Part shown: piece after piece, positions 1 through 13,135 of the stretch
Position numbering within the stretch: position 1 is the stretch's first letter
Layout of the letters: the number at the start of each line of letters is the position of its first letter
NCBI GenBank assembly: GCA_032622095.1
Contig: CP136061.1
Span: forward strand, 13,905,287-13,969,286
From: Siphonodentalium dalli
Lineage: Eukaryota; Mollusca; Scaphopoda; Gadilida; Siphonodentaliidae
Reading direction: 5' to 3'
DNA: 64,000 bases
Notes under the pieces: generated by a model
What the model saw: the letters and a program-made list of their open reading frames with translations, nothing else
The model's database searches: none
What the model was told of the DNA's origin: nothing
Translations under genes and position numbers: made by a program

Positions 1-1045
1 CAAATTGTTATTAAATACATGTTGTTATTATATTTAAGAAGAAAATGTTTTGATCTTGTATTTCAAATGTAACTTTATGCCCTTCCCTGGGGACAGCAAA
101 TAGGCAATCTTTCCCTCTACTATTTTAAAAGTATTAAAACTGACCAAATATTTTTTGGAAATGACATTAATTTAACATTGGAATTTATAAATTAATTAAA
201 TGCCCGAACTAACCAGAATATGCTAAATTCAAAGAGAAATACATGTATGCCTACACATATAATAAATTTATATATTCAAATTTTGTGTCGAAGAAAATGG
301 GTAAAATTGTTCTTTAATTCAAAATCGTTGTATGCCGTATTGAATTTGGTAATGTCTAATGACAAACTGTCCTAATATTGATATATGTGGAATTATAAAA
401 TTGACTTTTGCACCGATCTTAGTCGTAATAGTACCGGTACTAGACACTAGTTCGAAAATATTCCTGAATTAGTGAATAGTAACAATTTCAATAATAATAA
501 CAGAAAAAAAATAATTTATATTTAAAAAAATTGAATAATTCATTGACAAATCATTCAAATGACAAATGGATTGGAATTTTGATTGTTAACCATTGAAGCA
601 GGATTTTACATGTATTTCGTTCTGATTTATTCCAAAAAAAAAACTTACCTGAAGTGAAAGTGAAAGTTGAAACATTTTGACTTCGTATTTTCGAAAATCA
701 CTAGTTGTCCAGAATTTCGAGTCAGAATTGGCCATGATGTGGTAAGTTTGATGCAGATTCTCCAACTCCATATCTAGATAGATTCAAGAATTTAATTTGA
801 GTTGATCATAGACATTTTGTCAGTAAACTTCCTCCCTTAGCTGTGTTGCACCGTGTGAACTTTAATTTTCCACGCTCGAAGTCAAACATTGACTAAATCA
901 CAAACTTTTCATTTTAGAATTCTCGGAATAAGTTGAGTCTCTCCTCCATAAAGAAATACAGATTTAGTCGGATTCCTTATGTCGAAAAAATGGTCGCGCG
1001 TTTTCGGAATGTTAAAAGCGATATGAGAACAGTTCCTATACCACC
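1..1045. other. AT-rich intergenic DNA
   Basis: I see no gene, repeat array or terminal inverted repeat here. The few short open frames lack coding character. Confidence 0.6.
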
Positions 1046-1047
1046 AG

Positions 1048-1130
1048 TGTGTCTAATTTCAGAATCTACCTGTTTCCAGTTTGATATTTTAGTGGAAACA
1101 GGTTTGTGTGAGGCTTTTGTTTGTGTACCC
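1048..1130 (+). repeat. dispersed repeat, copy 1 of 3
   Basis: A segment with the core ATCTACCTGTTTCCAGTTTG followed by TTTTAGTGGAAACAGG recurs in diverged form near 2258-2360 and 2430-2510. It contains its own small inverted match (CCTGTTTCCA / TGGAAACAGG). The family is not identified. Confidence 0.5.
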
Positions 1131-1553
1131 CTCTATTTTTTCCTGTCCACCTGGTAATAAAAACAAGCTATTACGCATAACAAGTTCGGTAAGTGGCTTT
1201 CTGTGTTCTTGGAAATTGAAAAACATGGGGAGATCTTACCACAAATTACTTAATTACATATCTTAAGTGGAATTTTATCAAAAATTATCTGACAAATTGC
1301 ATTTATGACTGCATTTTCAATTTTCTTTCCAAATATTAAGGTATTATATATTCTGAAAATCAGCTATATCACATATGGACGAACGTGAACAATCTACAAC
1401 GATATCTTGATCATATTCCACAAATTGAACTTCGTTTCATCGACTTTTGGTAAAGATATCGCAGAAAAGCTAACCCTACCCACACCCTCGCTGATTTTAC
1501 AAGTCAGATTCCTTTGGTCGAAAACAACGGTCGGGCCATTTCTGATTGTCTAA

Positions 1554-2224
1554 GTGCCACCGCACATGCTGCGATTAAATCGTAAGTGGGGAAAATCGCA
1601 GGAGGAAGCATCCAATGCGCATGCCCACGACAAAATCGTAGCCAAATCGTAGCGATCAAGCACTGTTTGATTTTACCAAGGAAATCGAGGCGTGACCTTG
1701 GCAACGCGCGCGATCGTAACTGTCACATGACCACTGTCGCACTGGTCATGTTGTAAATACCACGAAAAGAAAACATTCAAAAATGGCGCAAAGTTTACAA
1801 ACTTCTTGCACTTACAAAAACGAGGCCACATTGGTGGAGATGTGGCATGGCAGGGAGTGCAGGCCTATACCTCATATCAGACAAGGAGTAGAGGGCTGCG
1901 CAATTGTTGCAATTCAATTGGGGCAGCTGAGCCTGTTGAGTTGACAGGTACACAAATGTCAAAATTAAAAAAATATTCAATTTCACTTGAACTTTCAACA
2001 TCAACTTTCAACTTGTTAGTTTAGAACATTGAGATACATGCCATATGTATTTAGTTGCATAATGCGGAGAATGTGGTATAATATTTTGCTATTATGTGAT
2101 CGATCACGTTGATAAAATCGTAGCTGCATACATCGCAGCATCGTAGCGTCTGCGGGCAAGCTACGATTTCTCAACCTACGATTTTTCCCAATTACGATTT
2201 TAATCGTAGCGTCTGCGGTGGCAG
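1554..2224. mobile_element. PIF/Harbinger-like non-autonomous element
   Basis: The ends are inverted repeats: GTGCCACCGCA at the left, TGCGGTGGCAG at the right, extending inward through ATTAAATCGTAA-like sequence. They are flanked by a 3-bp direct repeat TAA at 1551-1553 and 2225-2227. Three-base TWA target duplications are typical of PIF/Harbinger. The interior has further copies of the AATCGTAGC motif in both orientations and no transposase, so it would be mobilised in trans. The superfamily rests on TSD length only. Confidence 0.6.
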
Positions 2225-2254
2225 TAAGACGACATGGTTTATTTGTCAATAGCG

Positions 2255-2560
2255 TATCTATTTTCAGAGTTTACCTGTGTCCAGTTGAAATTTTATTGGA
2301 AAAAATTAGTTTTTGGACTGTTTTAAGAATTTAAAGAGCGTTTGCTTATTATAAAATATTAATCCTCATAACTAACCTTCTGGTGGACTGTGCGAGTTGA
2401 AATTAACAAAAGTATCAAATATGGTGGTCTACTTTCAGAGTCTACTTGTTTCCAGTCTGTTTAGTGGAAACAAATTGTTTGGACGGTTTTAAAAATTTAA
2501 GAGCGTTTCCTGATTATACATATGTTAACTTTAGTCTTTTCATGAATTGTGTCACATTGA
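2255..2560 (+). repeat. dispersed repeat, copies 2 and 3
   Basis: Two diverged copies, roughly 170 bp apart, of the repeat also seen at 1048-1130. Both have TTTCAGAGT-TAC-TGT-TCCAGT, then TTGGAC-GTTTTAA and AGAGCGTTT. They flank the Harbinger-like MITE together with copy 1, so the MITE may have inserted into a small tandem cluster. Confidence 0.45.
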
Positions 2561-2739
2561 AATTGTGCACATGTATGTCACAGTATGACTCTGAAATGTA
2601 TTTTTGAGAATGTTGTTATCAGATAAGTCTCCGCTGGTATAGTACTACAGTTGCAAACAAAACTAACGTTGGATACTATAGACGATTTACTCAAATATTC
2701 ACAGTGATGGAACTTAATGGCTGTCATATATGCATGGCA

Positions 2740-2880
2740 TGCGGGGGATCGCATGGTACCATATATGGACCACTCTGATCAGTTATCATTTCCGCTCGAG
2801 TGGGCTGAAGGTGTGAAAATGAGCTTTCGTTGTGAACCACGATACAACACCCTTTATTTGATCTAGATCAATCAAGGTCC
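2740..2880 (+). repeat. dispersed repeat family A
   Basis: The stretch with GGTACCATATATGGACC, GATCAGTTATCATTT and GGGCTGAAGGTGT is repeated at 51134-51245, where it forms part of a degenerate tandem block. Related sequence lies at 11810-11935. It is noncoding and of unidentified family. Confidence 0.6.
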
Positions 2881-2924
2881 TGTGCACACAAATGCGATAA
2901 TATTCCCACAGAAGCCTGTAATAC

Positions 2925-3245
2925 TCCCCAAGCTCTTTTAACACTAAATCGGAACTCTCAGAACATGGACAACATTTATTATACACGAATATAATACTCA
3001 ACATCAGGCGACCAAGGAGAACACATAATCATAGCTACCACGACGACGCGTGGGAGTCAATACACTACTTCACACACTCCCATGTTTACTAGATTAGCGA
3101 CTCGAGATCAATAACAGTGAGGTTATCCACCGGGAGTTTGCTTTCCCATGTGAATAGCGAACCTCTGGGCCCGGACACTGACCCTCGTAATTCTACAGTT
3201 GGACCTTACTCACGCCATGTCGAACAGCTGGAAGTGTTATATAAC
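2925..3245 (+). repeat. dispersed repeat family B, copy 1
   Basis: Nearly the same sequence (AACACTAA-TCGGAACTCTC through CATGTCGAACAGCTGGAAG) is found at 11336-11770 in the same orientation. Copy 1 lacks about 100 bp present in copy 2, after the CACGACGACGCG motif. The small open frames inside are not conserved between the copies, so it looks noncoding. Confidence 0.65.
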
Positions 3246-3479
3246 TCTCATCACCTTTTTCGAGATTTTTGTCCTAAGACAAAAAACTTGATGATTCCGT
3301 GATAGAGGTTTAAACTATACCAATTGGCATATGGATAGTTCCGAAAAAACGCACAAGTTCCTAACACAGGAATGTCATAAACCGAGAGTTGTTTACTCGA
3401 GCGAAATCGTTGATAACAGGAATTGTTCCGAAACAGAGGAATGTCATAATCCGAGAATAAGCTTTTGGTTCTGAAGAGT

Positions 3480-3890
3480 CATTTCTGATACCACGTTCCA
3501 AATGATTGATAGATCCAGATCCAACGTTGGAGAACGACGGTGCGATCCGGGTCATTCCCGTGCGTCCTGGCTAGATTCCGAATGATTCATTGCTCCATAT
3601 CTAACGTTGGAGAACGACGGTCATTCCCGTGTATCCTGGCTAGATTCCGAATGATTGATTGATCCAGATATGACTTCTGTCGGAAGTTATATTTGCCTTG
3701 TTTCGATACGAAAGTTGAATAAATTTCAAACTTGATATTGAATTCGGGCATAAATTAAATGAGAGTCAATATGGTTCATTTCCAGAGTATGACTTCCTGC
3801 TGAGGGTTATATTTGCCTTGTTTCGAAACGAAAGTTTAATAAAGTTCAACTCTATCTTGAATTCGGACATAAATAAAGGATCAACATAGT
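3480..3890 (+). repeat. two short tandem duplications
   Basis: At 3480-3670, about 2.5 copies of an ~85-bp unit share CAACGTTGGAGAACGACGG and CCTGGCTAGATTCCGAATG. Immediately after, at 3668-3885, there are two copies of a ~115-bp unit with TTATATTTGCCTTGTTTCGA and GAATTCGG-CATAAAT. No gene is visible. Confidence 0.6.
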
Positions 3891-6728
3891 ACTGTCTAGT
3901 GTATAGGAATTCATATACGTTGTGTAAGAACTGAAATGAATTAGGTCTGGTTAATGTCACAGCGTGTACAATCACGCTTATACGTGTAGAATACGATTTC
4001 AACTTTGAAAATTACCATGTAACCGATTAATTTTAATTGGGGCTTAAAGGACCTACATATACAAATGCTCTTGTACAAATACTCTATAAACTGAGATTTT
4101 ACAAACCGGCGCGTGTTGAATCATGCCTGTCACGTAAAAATCGCTATCCATAACCGGAATGCCAAATTGAACATCACAATCTATACCAGCATGTACATTA
4201 ACGCTCTATAGCATAAACTTTTTACAAAACCATTGGCGTCGACGTGTCAAACCTCGTCATTTGTGTCATTCCATAAACTTGGAACGCCAAATTAAATATC
4301 ACGGGCCCTGTATTTGGACATACCCGTCGAGTTACCTATAGCTTGTCAGCCAGTAATTCTAACAACTATCATGTAACACCCGCACCAATTACGGACATTC
4401 TACATAAATGTCATATATTTAATATATAGTTATTCCTTGTGAAACAATGGAATAAAATGTACAACCTTGAGAAAATTTGCTTGGTTTATTGGTTCACATA
4501 GCTAATTATACATGGCAAGCTATCAAAATAAGGTATCATTCCCATTTCATTCCGTCATGTTCTTTTAAACTTGAGATCAATAGTTCAGTCACAATAGAAA
4601 TTTAATTGTTGCTAATCGCAGATAACTCTCAACGAGATCTTTAAGCTTATGTCTTATTCACACCTGAAGTGCACGAGAAACGGATCGCTGGACAATTGCC
4701 CGTGCACAGCTGATATTTTCACATGACTTCAGACAACTGTTAATGAATGTATAGCTTTCTATATAAGACTCTCCCAAATTGACCTGTACCAGGTGCCTTT
4801 AAACAAATAAACGGTGTGCACTATACCGTCTTCATTTACTGACCACTTAATTGAAACGACAGGACAAACATACCAGTTGCAGTGGTGTAGAATGGTTGCT
4901 CCAGACAATCATGATGGAGAATGAAATATGTCTTATTAGAACTGCTAAGCATGTACTCATACAACTTTTGTTAAACGAGAGGCGAGAACGAACTTCCCAT
5001 TTCACCTTAAACGAGGGTGCATGGGTTAACTCAGATGACTCCGATAGACTATGTTCTTCGGGTGGTACAAACAGAGGGGATGAATTGTTGTACCTTTGTA
5101 GTTTGCACATAAATTATAAGCACTGTACTCCACCACGCTCCACTGTGTCCTATATGACCATTCAAGTGAATAAACATTTGAGTGTCCGCAATTGAGAGGG
5201 ACTTCCCTGTATTGTTAGGATATAACAGAGAAGTTTACGTCTGTGAATTCGCACCAGTGTGCAAACACCATTGAGACCACTACCAACTAAAGTCACTGTA
5301 TTTTTAAATGGTTGAATGTTTGCTTAACTGGGCCCATGACTTCAATAATATAGATGGTTTGCCCGAAAGCACCTTTCTGTATGAGATAAACTATTTCTCT
5401 TTGTTAACAAGCCTCTCTTTTTTCTCTATGGGGAGCATGCACCGCCAACGAAATATTAAATTCTGGATGTTATGGTTTGCATATTTTGGAAGATTACATT
5501 GCCGTGAACCAATCATTGTTCCAACTGTGTCTTTAGTTGGTATTTTTCTTCGATGGAATTATCAGGATTGTCTGGATAAATTCTTGTTCTTTTCTGTGAC
5601 AATTCCTTAAATGTAAGTTCTTTGTTTTTCTCCTTTTATATTCTATACTAGCAGGTTAGCCCGCCACTGGCGGCGCTTGGTCAGAAACATGACAATGTTT
5701 TATGTTTTGTTTGTGTTTTTAAATGAGTTAATATTGGGTTTTTCAATATTTTACCCGAATTGACCTTGAATAGATCATTTTCAAGGTCAATGTAGGGGTC
5801 ACAATATATAATTTGTGGGTACCCGTTTGAAGGTTAAGACTGACCCGATGAAAAATTCCCCCGTTCCTAGGAACGACAGACATAAGAATCTTTCACACAA
5901 TGCGACGTCGACGATCCCCGTGTGTTTTTACACTTATATACGAAGTTTGAGCTCACCTAGGGCGGAAAAACTTACCCGATCCGCATTCTTAGGAACACAA
6001 CACGCTCCGCTTTCTTAGCAACACACACGCCCAGACCCAGAAGAGGTATGATTTTTTTTAACCTGCCCGTGGCCATTGAGCAGCCCCTGACAGGTTGTCC
6101 ACCCTTACGAGATGGTCAATAGTCCCCGCAAAGTTAATCCCGTCGGGAACCCCCTCCTCGCAAAGAGCGGACAGTCAATTAATCCCGTCCTGAACGCCAT
6201 CACCAACGCGACGTAATTTTGTTTGGTATCATGTGTTGCGTTCTAAAAATAGGAAAGCACTTGTTCCCGTATACGTTTACGAAAATACGAAATTGTGAGT
6301 GTTGGTTTGTAACCAGGATTTCTGAGAAGCATTATGCCTATAACTACCCCTCTAAGCCCTGACCTAAGTGTCATACATACTATAACCATGATGTTGTAAG
6401 AGTACTATGGCATCCAATAAATCTCCCCGCATAGGAAACCACTCAACGTTCCAGTATATCTCTCTGCAGATGCTAATAACGTTGAATGGTAAACAGACGC
6501 TCTTTATATCGATGCGTCAAAAACAAACGCTCATTAATGATTAACCCCAGCCGTGCCTTTGCGTTGATTTGGGAGTGGATAAAGGGTGCTCAGAGCTTCT
6601 CCAAAACTCGACAACTACGGTGTTCGTGGGTTTTTACCCTTAGATGGGAAGTTTGAACTCAATCGAGCCAGCCGTTTTCGATTCTATAAAGTACATATAT
6701 ACGGAAGTCTCAAAATATATAGCATAGA
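3891..6728. other. intergenic, no supported gene
   Basis: Two diverged copies of a motif (ATAACC-GGAA-GCCAAATT-AA-ATCAC) lie at about 4130-4180 and 4270-4310. A TATATAAG box at about 4761 precedes an open frame at 4851-5195, but that frame has an equally open antisense frame and no recognisable domain. A 100-codon frame at 5308-5610 is likewise unsupported. Otherwise I see nothing. Confidence 0.45.
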
Positions 6729-9700
6729 TTATTACGTGTATATTGGTGCCATCCACAGACATTTAGACATTCTTGATAGCATGTTAGTCTGATTAATTAC
6801 TTACAGACACTCTCAGTAATACCCGTAATAGATGTAATTATGGCATAATCTATTCTCTGTCCATTCTTTTCTTGTGTGGGCACACCATAATTGATTATTC
6901 AGTTACATTTCAGACTTTCCGACTTGTCAACTCTGATAAACTTTGGTTTGTTCGAAACTTGAACACATCAAAACCATTCTGATTACTTGTATAACACATA
7001 CATACAATGACGATACCCGTACATCGATCTATATATTTTTTAAATCAACATTTATTCCAATCCGGGCGTGTCATAACCACAATACCACTAACCATCTGTG
7101 TAGATATTCTTGCAAAACATTTGACCCATTGGGCTGATTTGAACATTCCCAAACAATTGTTCCGAATGCTTCAAACTTCAAGTATCTATATCTTGACTAC
7201 AAATAAATCACTTCAAATGATTGCTTTCTAAAACCTATATTCCTCTGGACGCAACCAGTCTCTTGACAAACTGTCATAAATAACTAATGTTTTTCAATAA
7301 ATCACCTCAACATAAATTCAACCCATAATTCGTTCAAAACCAGAACTCACTAAAATCATACTGATTAACTTGAAAACATCCTAAAATCATCAGTAAATGT
7401 TCCATACATATATGACCTGCATAATGGTGTGACAATTTAGTACTTGTATAACCAGAATTTCCTAGAACATTTTTGTTCAGTGACTCACATTATTCAAAAA
7501 TAATTTATTCAACCTCGAACAAGTTTACCAAAAGTGTGTTAATAATATATGTAAACGCCTTCAACTTGCTCAGAACAAACTAAATGATCTATAAAGTTCT
7601 TTTTCAAAACCGGCCTACTTTTGTTTTTTGACAAACTCCTACTATATAGATCATAATAGGCATCAAAGACACTGTTTAATGATCTAACCATAACCTTGTG
7701 ACAGATTTCTTCGTTCTGAAAATGTTTAACCAAACCCAACTTGTTTGAAAACAAGCAGACAGACAACTAACTGTGTATCCACTACATCTGTATATATATA
7801 TGCATCATGGAATAATTTACTGGAATATTATCGTGTAGACTGTTAAACCAATTTTACCAATTGGATACCATATAACGATGGACACACATTGTATTCCAGT
7901 GTTTATTTCTTATGGCTGATAACATTTTTCAAATTTAATAATTTTGAAGCAACAACTCGACATAGAAACACGCACACAAGTAATTTCCAAGCACACATTA
8001 TACATGTATAGATCAATTTGCACAACAATTTGAAATATAATATTCTATATTATTACGTGTATATTGGTGCCATCCACAGGCATTTAGACATTCTTGATAG
8101 CATGTTAGTCTGATTAATTACTTACATACACTCTCAGTAATACCCGTAATAGATGTAATTATGGCATAATCTATTCTCTGTCCATTCTTTTCTTGTATGG
8201 GCACACCATAATTGATTATTCAGTTACATTTCTGACTTTCCGACTTGTCACCTCTGATAAACTTTGGTTTGTTCGAAACTTGAACACATCAAAACCATTC
8301 TGATTACTTGTATAACACATACATACAATGACGATACCCGTACATCGATCTATATATTTTTTAAATCAACATTTATTCCAATCCGGGCGTGTCATAACCA
8401 CAATACCACTAACCATCTGTGTAGATATTCTTGAAAAACATTTGACCCATTGGGCTGATTTGAACATTCCCAAACAATTGTTCCGAATGCTTCAAACTTC
8501 AAGTATCTATATCTTGACTACAAATAAATCACTTCAAATGATTGCTTTCTAAAACCTATATTCCTCTGGACGCAACCAGTCTCTTGACAAACTGTCATAA
8601 ATAACTAATGTTTTTCAATAAATCACCTCAACATAAATTCAACCCATAATTCGTTCAAAACCAGAACTCACTAAAATCATACTGATTAACTTTAAAACAT
8701 CCTAAAATCATCAGTAAATGTTCCATACATATATGACCTGCATAATGGTGTGACAATTTAGTACTTGTATAACCAGAATTTCCTAGAACATTTTTGTTCA
8801 GTGACTCACATTATTCAAAAATAATTTATTCAACCTCGAACAAGTTTACCAAAAGTGTGTTAATAATATATGTAAACGCCTTCAACTTGCTCAGAACAAA
8901 CTAAATGATCTATAAAGTTCTTTTTCAAAACCGGCCTACTTTTGTTTTTTGACAAACTCCTACTATATAGATCATAATAGGCATCAAAGACACTGTTTAA
9001 TGATCTAACCATAACCTTGTGACAGATTTCTTCGGTCTGAAAATGTTTAACCAAACCCAACTTGTTTGAAAACAAGCAGACAGACAACTAACTGTGTATC
9101 CACTACATCTGTATATATATGCATCATGGAATAATTTACTGGAATATTATCGTGTAGACTGTTAAACTAATTTTACAATTGGATACCATATAACGATGGA
9201 CACACATTGTATTCCAGTGATTATTTCTTATGGCTGATAACATTTTTCAAATTTAATAATTTTGAAGCAACAACTTGACATAGAAACACGCACACCGGTA
9301 ATTTCCAAGCATACATGTATAGATCAATTTGCACAACAATTTGAACTATAATATTCTATATTATTACGTGTATATTGGTGCCATCCACAGGCATTTAGAC
9401 AATCTTGATAGCATGTGAGTCTGATTAATTACTTACAGACACTCTCAGTAATACCCGTAATAGATGTAATTATGGCATAATCTATTCTCTGTCCATTCTT
9501 TTCTTGTATGGGCACACCATAATTGATTATTCAGTTACATTTCTGTCTTTCCGACTTGTCAACTCTGATAAACTTTGGTTTGTTCGAAACTTGAACACAT
9601 CAAAACCATTCTGATTACTTGTATAACACATACATACAATGACGATACCCGTACATCGATCTATATATTTTTTAAATCAACATTTATTCCAATCCGGGCG

Positions 9701-10563
9701 TGTCATAACCACAATACCACTAACCATCTGTGTAGATATTCTTGAAAAACATTTGACCCATTGGGCTGATTTGAACATTCCCAAACAATTGTTCCGAATG
9801 CTTCAAACTTCAAGTATCTATATCTTGACTACAAATAAATCACTTCAAATGATTGCTTTCTAAAACCTATATTCCTCTGGACGCAACCAGTCTCTTGACA
9901 AACTGTCATAAATAACTAATGTTTTTCAATAAATCACCTCAACATAAATTCAACCCATAATTCGTTCAAAACCAGAACTCACTAAAATCATACTGATTAA
10001 CTTGAAAACATCCTAAAATCATCAGTAAATGTTCCATACATATATGACCTGCATAATGGTGTGACAATTTAGTACTTGTATAACCAGAATTTCCTAGAAC
10101 ATTTTTGTTCAGTGACTCACATTATTCAAAAATAATTTATTCAACCTCGAACAAGTTTACCAAAAGTGTGTTAATAATATATGTAAACGCCTTCAACTTG
10201 CTCAGAACAAACTAAATGATCTATAAAGTTCTTTTTCAAAACCGGCCTACTTTTGTTTTTTGACAAACTCCTACTATATAGATCATAATAGGCATCAAAG
10301 ACACTGTTTAATGATCTAACCATAACCTTGTGACAGATTTCTTCGTTCTGAAAATGTTTAACCAAACCCAACTTGTTTGAAAACAAGCAGACAGACAACT
10401 AACTGTGTATCCACTACATCTGTATATATATATATGCATCATGGAATAATTTACTGGAATATTATCGTGTAGACTGTTAAACCAATTTTACCAATTGGAT
10501 ACCATATAACGATGGACACACATTGTATTCCAGTGGTTATTTCTTATGGCTGATAACATTTTT
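6729..10563 (+). repeat. 1.3 kb tandem repeat, 2.9 copies
   Basis: Units start at TTATTACGTGTATATTGGTG at 6729, 8050 and 9361, so the periods are 1321 and 1311 bp. The third copy stops at about 10563, where it switches to unrelated sequence after GGCTGATAACATTTTT. The copies differ only by scattered substitutions and small indels, such as the TATA run length near 7797, 9113 and 10425, so the array is young. Each copy has a short plus frame and a short minus frame of about 75 codons. Neither has a domain, and their conservation follows from the recent duplication. The unit may be a satellite or a tandem non-autonomous transposon, but no terminal motif is recognised. Confidence 0.9.
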
Positions 10564-11335
10564 GCCTTGCACTTTTTGCCTTGCACACATGTTGTTCAAA
10601 TACAAAAAAAAACTAATACGATCGACAGATTACTCGATATGAGAATATGTTTTCTTCACAATATCTATATCATGCATAAAGTTAATAATTCACTGGGACT
10701 GATCTGTGTAGAATGTGACATCAATTCTTATCCAATTCTTGGGAACCATAACCCTGGACACAAACTATTATCTCAGTAACTAATATTGTCTATTCACATC
10801 GAGTGTACATGCAACAATAATACCTCGAGAGAAATAAAAAACAATCTTTATTTCAACTGTCATTGATAAACATATATTTTGACAAGCTGTCTTAACTTTC
10901 TTTTCAACTGGAACAACTAGACCTTATCTATATACGGATCGCTTCCTTTGAGTCTACAGATAACTTCAATGCTAAGCAAATACCACAGGGTGTCCCGGAA
11001 ACATAACTGGCCAATTGACACAAAAATTTAGACCAGCGTACATGTAACTAATGATACCTCGAAAATCCAATCTTTATTTCAAATCGGCGCAACGATTTTT
11101 TGAAACAACTCGAAATAAAAACCACCGGCACAACGGTAGCGTCGAAGTGTACCTTATATGGCGAAATTGGCATAACAATTTTAAACCAAAGATAAATCGA
11201 CCTAATAGCTATAAATGTGTGAACCTGGTGAACCAGCCAATTAAATGAAAATTGGCTCATACCTTGTGATCGCCTGCACGTCCATGTCTCAGAATTCCAA
11301 GAAGCGTCTAGCTCACGGCACCACTTAGGATAACC
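10564..11335. other. intergenic, diverged duplications
   Basis: A motif ATACCTCGA followed by CAATCTTTATTTCAA occurs twice, near 10822 and 11054, suggesting an old duplication. No gene is supported; the open frames near 11050-11250 are antisense to each other. Confidence 0.4.
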
Positions 11336-11770
11336 CCCCAGGTTCTTTTAACACTAAGTCGGAACTCTCAGAACATGGACAAACATTTATTATACACGAA
11401 TATAATACTTAACATCAGGCGGCCACCAAGAACACATAATCATAGCTACCACGACGACGCGTTTGTCGTGGATAGCTTTACCTATAAGTCTAAGATATGA
11501 TTCACAAGTCCCTGAGTCTAAGCACTGACCAGAATATATATCACAAGGGTCAACGTCCATGGTAGTCAATACACTACTGCACACACTCCAATGTTTACGA
11601 GATTAGCTCCCATGTTTACGAGATTAGCGACCCGAGATCAATAACAGCGAGGTTATCCACATTGAGTTCGCTTTCCCATGTGAATAGCGAACATCTCGGT
11701 CCGGACACTGACCCTCATAATATTATAGTTTAACCTTACTCACGCCATGTCGAACAGCTGGAAGTGTTAC
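11336..11770 (+). repeat. dispersed repeat family B, copy 2
   Basis: Direct copy of 2925-3245 at high identity with about 100 extra bases. It also carries a short local duplication of the CCATGTTTACGAGATTAGC motif at about 11592 and 11610. Confidence 0.65.
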
Positions 11771-11809
11771 AGGCCTTCTGCATGTAGTTGCATTTTATCG
11801 GAAGAAGAA

Positions 11810-11935
11810 GAAATAACGTGTACCCTATTTGACCCCTTCTGAGCGGCGACCATTTTGGATCGTGTATGGTTGAAAGAGTGGATATTTATAAGCTTGTTTT
11901 AGGCCTATAAAACCTCTTATTTGACTTAAATCGGC
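11810..11935 (+). repeat. dispersed repeat family A-related segment
   Basis: GTGTACCCTATTTGACCCCT, GAGCGGCGACC-TTTTGGATCG and CTTATTTGACTTAAATC also occur in order at 51270-51395. No coding content is recognised. Confidence 0.6.
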
Positions 11936-12950
11936 CTAGAAGATATATATGTGCATTATGTGCTGTTCTTATATATAGTACAACACAGTAAGATACAAGT
12001 GACACAGTGCGGGGACAATACAGTGTCGAAGAACATCGTTAAAGGGACCCTTCCATCATCCTTCATAATGTATCATGACTCCATCTGTTGTGAACAAATC
12101 ATCGACTTAGGCTCAATGGATCGTTCTCCCCAATAACATACTTGGCTTTTAACTGGCCATGGTATTTTCCCGTAAATGAGATAGTGTCTATAGTCAGATG
12201 GTATTGGTTATGTTAATTCAAATGGTGACATAGTTATGAAACTGTACATGTTTGTGCCCCTTGGGCCATTGATCATTATAAGATCGAGGAACTTAGTCTA
12301 GGAAATTACCAGGAATTCACTGGAAATTGAAATTATAGCTTATAGGAAATTTGATATATACCTAGTCGTCAAAGTGAACCAGATATCTTATTTAAGGTTA
12401 GCAACGGTTGCTAATCAAATACCACAATTGTGTACTAATCAATATTGGTATTGCCTTAATTTAGTCAGTGTATAATCACATGGTGCTGGCTTTCTTCAAT
12501 GTTGGGCACATGCATGTATAAAACTATATATGCAGCCATGTTCTGCATAGGCCACTGATCATTATAAGATTGGGAGACTTTGCTACCGGACCAGATAGAT
12601 CATTAGTGGCCATTACTAAGCAACTATGGTTGATATCTATTTTACTCACTAAGCTCTACTCGAGTGGGAATTCGAATTTACTTGATTTTCACAGCTATAC
12701 ACAAAGCGTGGGGATATTAACTGTCGTCAGAATATTTATGGTGAATGTTGGGTTTCAGTCGGATCAAATATCAATTATAACAATGATATAATATGTAATC
12801 AATTCGTTAACCATTCGACACTTAATTTTGACTATTACTGTATCTTGAGGCATAACTGTATCACATGTTGCAACTATTAAAGTGCACGATTGCCAATAAG
12901 TGATATTACAATCAACGTTTGATCATAACACGAAATTCTCCATAGGGTTA
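11936..12950. other. intergenic, no supported gene
   Basis: Only a short duplicated motif (GCC-CTGATCATTATAAGAT near 12262 and 12550) stands out. I see no gene or element ends. Confidence 0.45.
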
Positions 12951-12954
12951 AGTG

Positions 12955-13135
12955 CTAAATTTTGATCGCAACTGTAGCCAACAGGAATCATCTGATCACA
13001 TCCATTCTTTTTAAAACTACGTCTATGTTTAATGCTTAGTATGTTTTTAGGAATAACAGTACGCGCATATCATCATACATTTTGATCACAACTGTAGCCA
13101 ACAAGAATGAATTGATCACATCAAAATTTTCAAAA
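12955..13135 (+). repeat. two-copy tandem duplication (~115 bp)
   Basis: TTTTGATC-CAACTGTAGCCAACA followed by GATCACATC occurs at about 12960 and again at about 13078, with diverged sequence between. Confidence 0.5.

Noticed and set aside
4851-5195. 114-codon plus-strand open frame after a TATATAAG box
   Set aside because: An antisense frame of 87 codons is equally open, there is no domain or splice context, and the TATA-like box is expected by chance in AT-rich DNA.
5308-5610. 100-codon plus-strand open frame with hydrophobic stretches
   Set aside because: No recognisable family or promoter/splice evidence; hydrophobic residues follow from T-rich sequence.
7539-10398. 75-codon minus frames conserved in all three 1.3 kb units
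   Set aside because: Conservation is explained by the youth of the duplication; plus-strand frames are conserved just as well.
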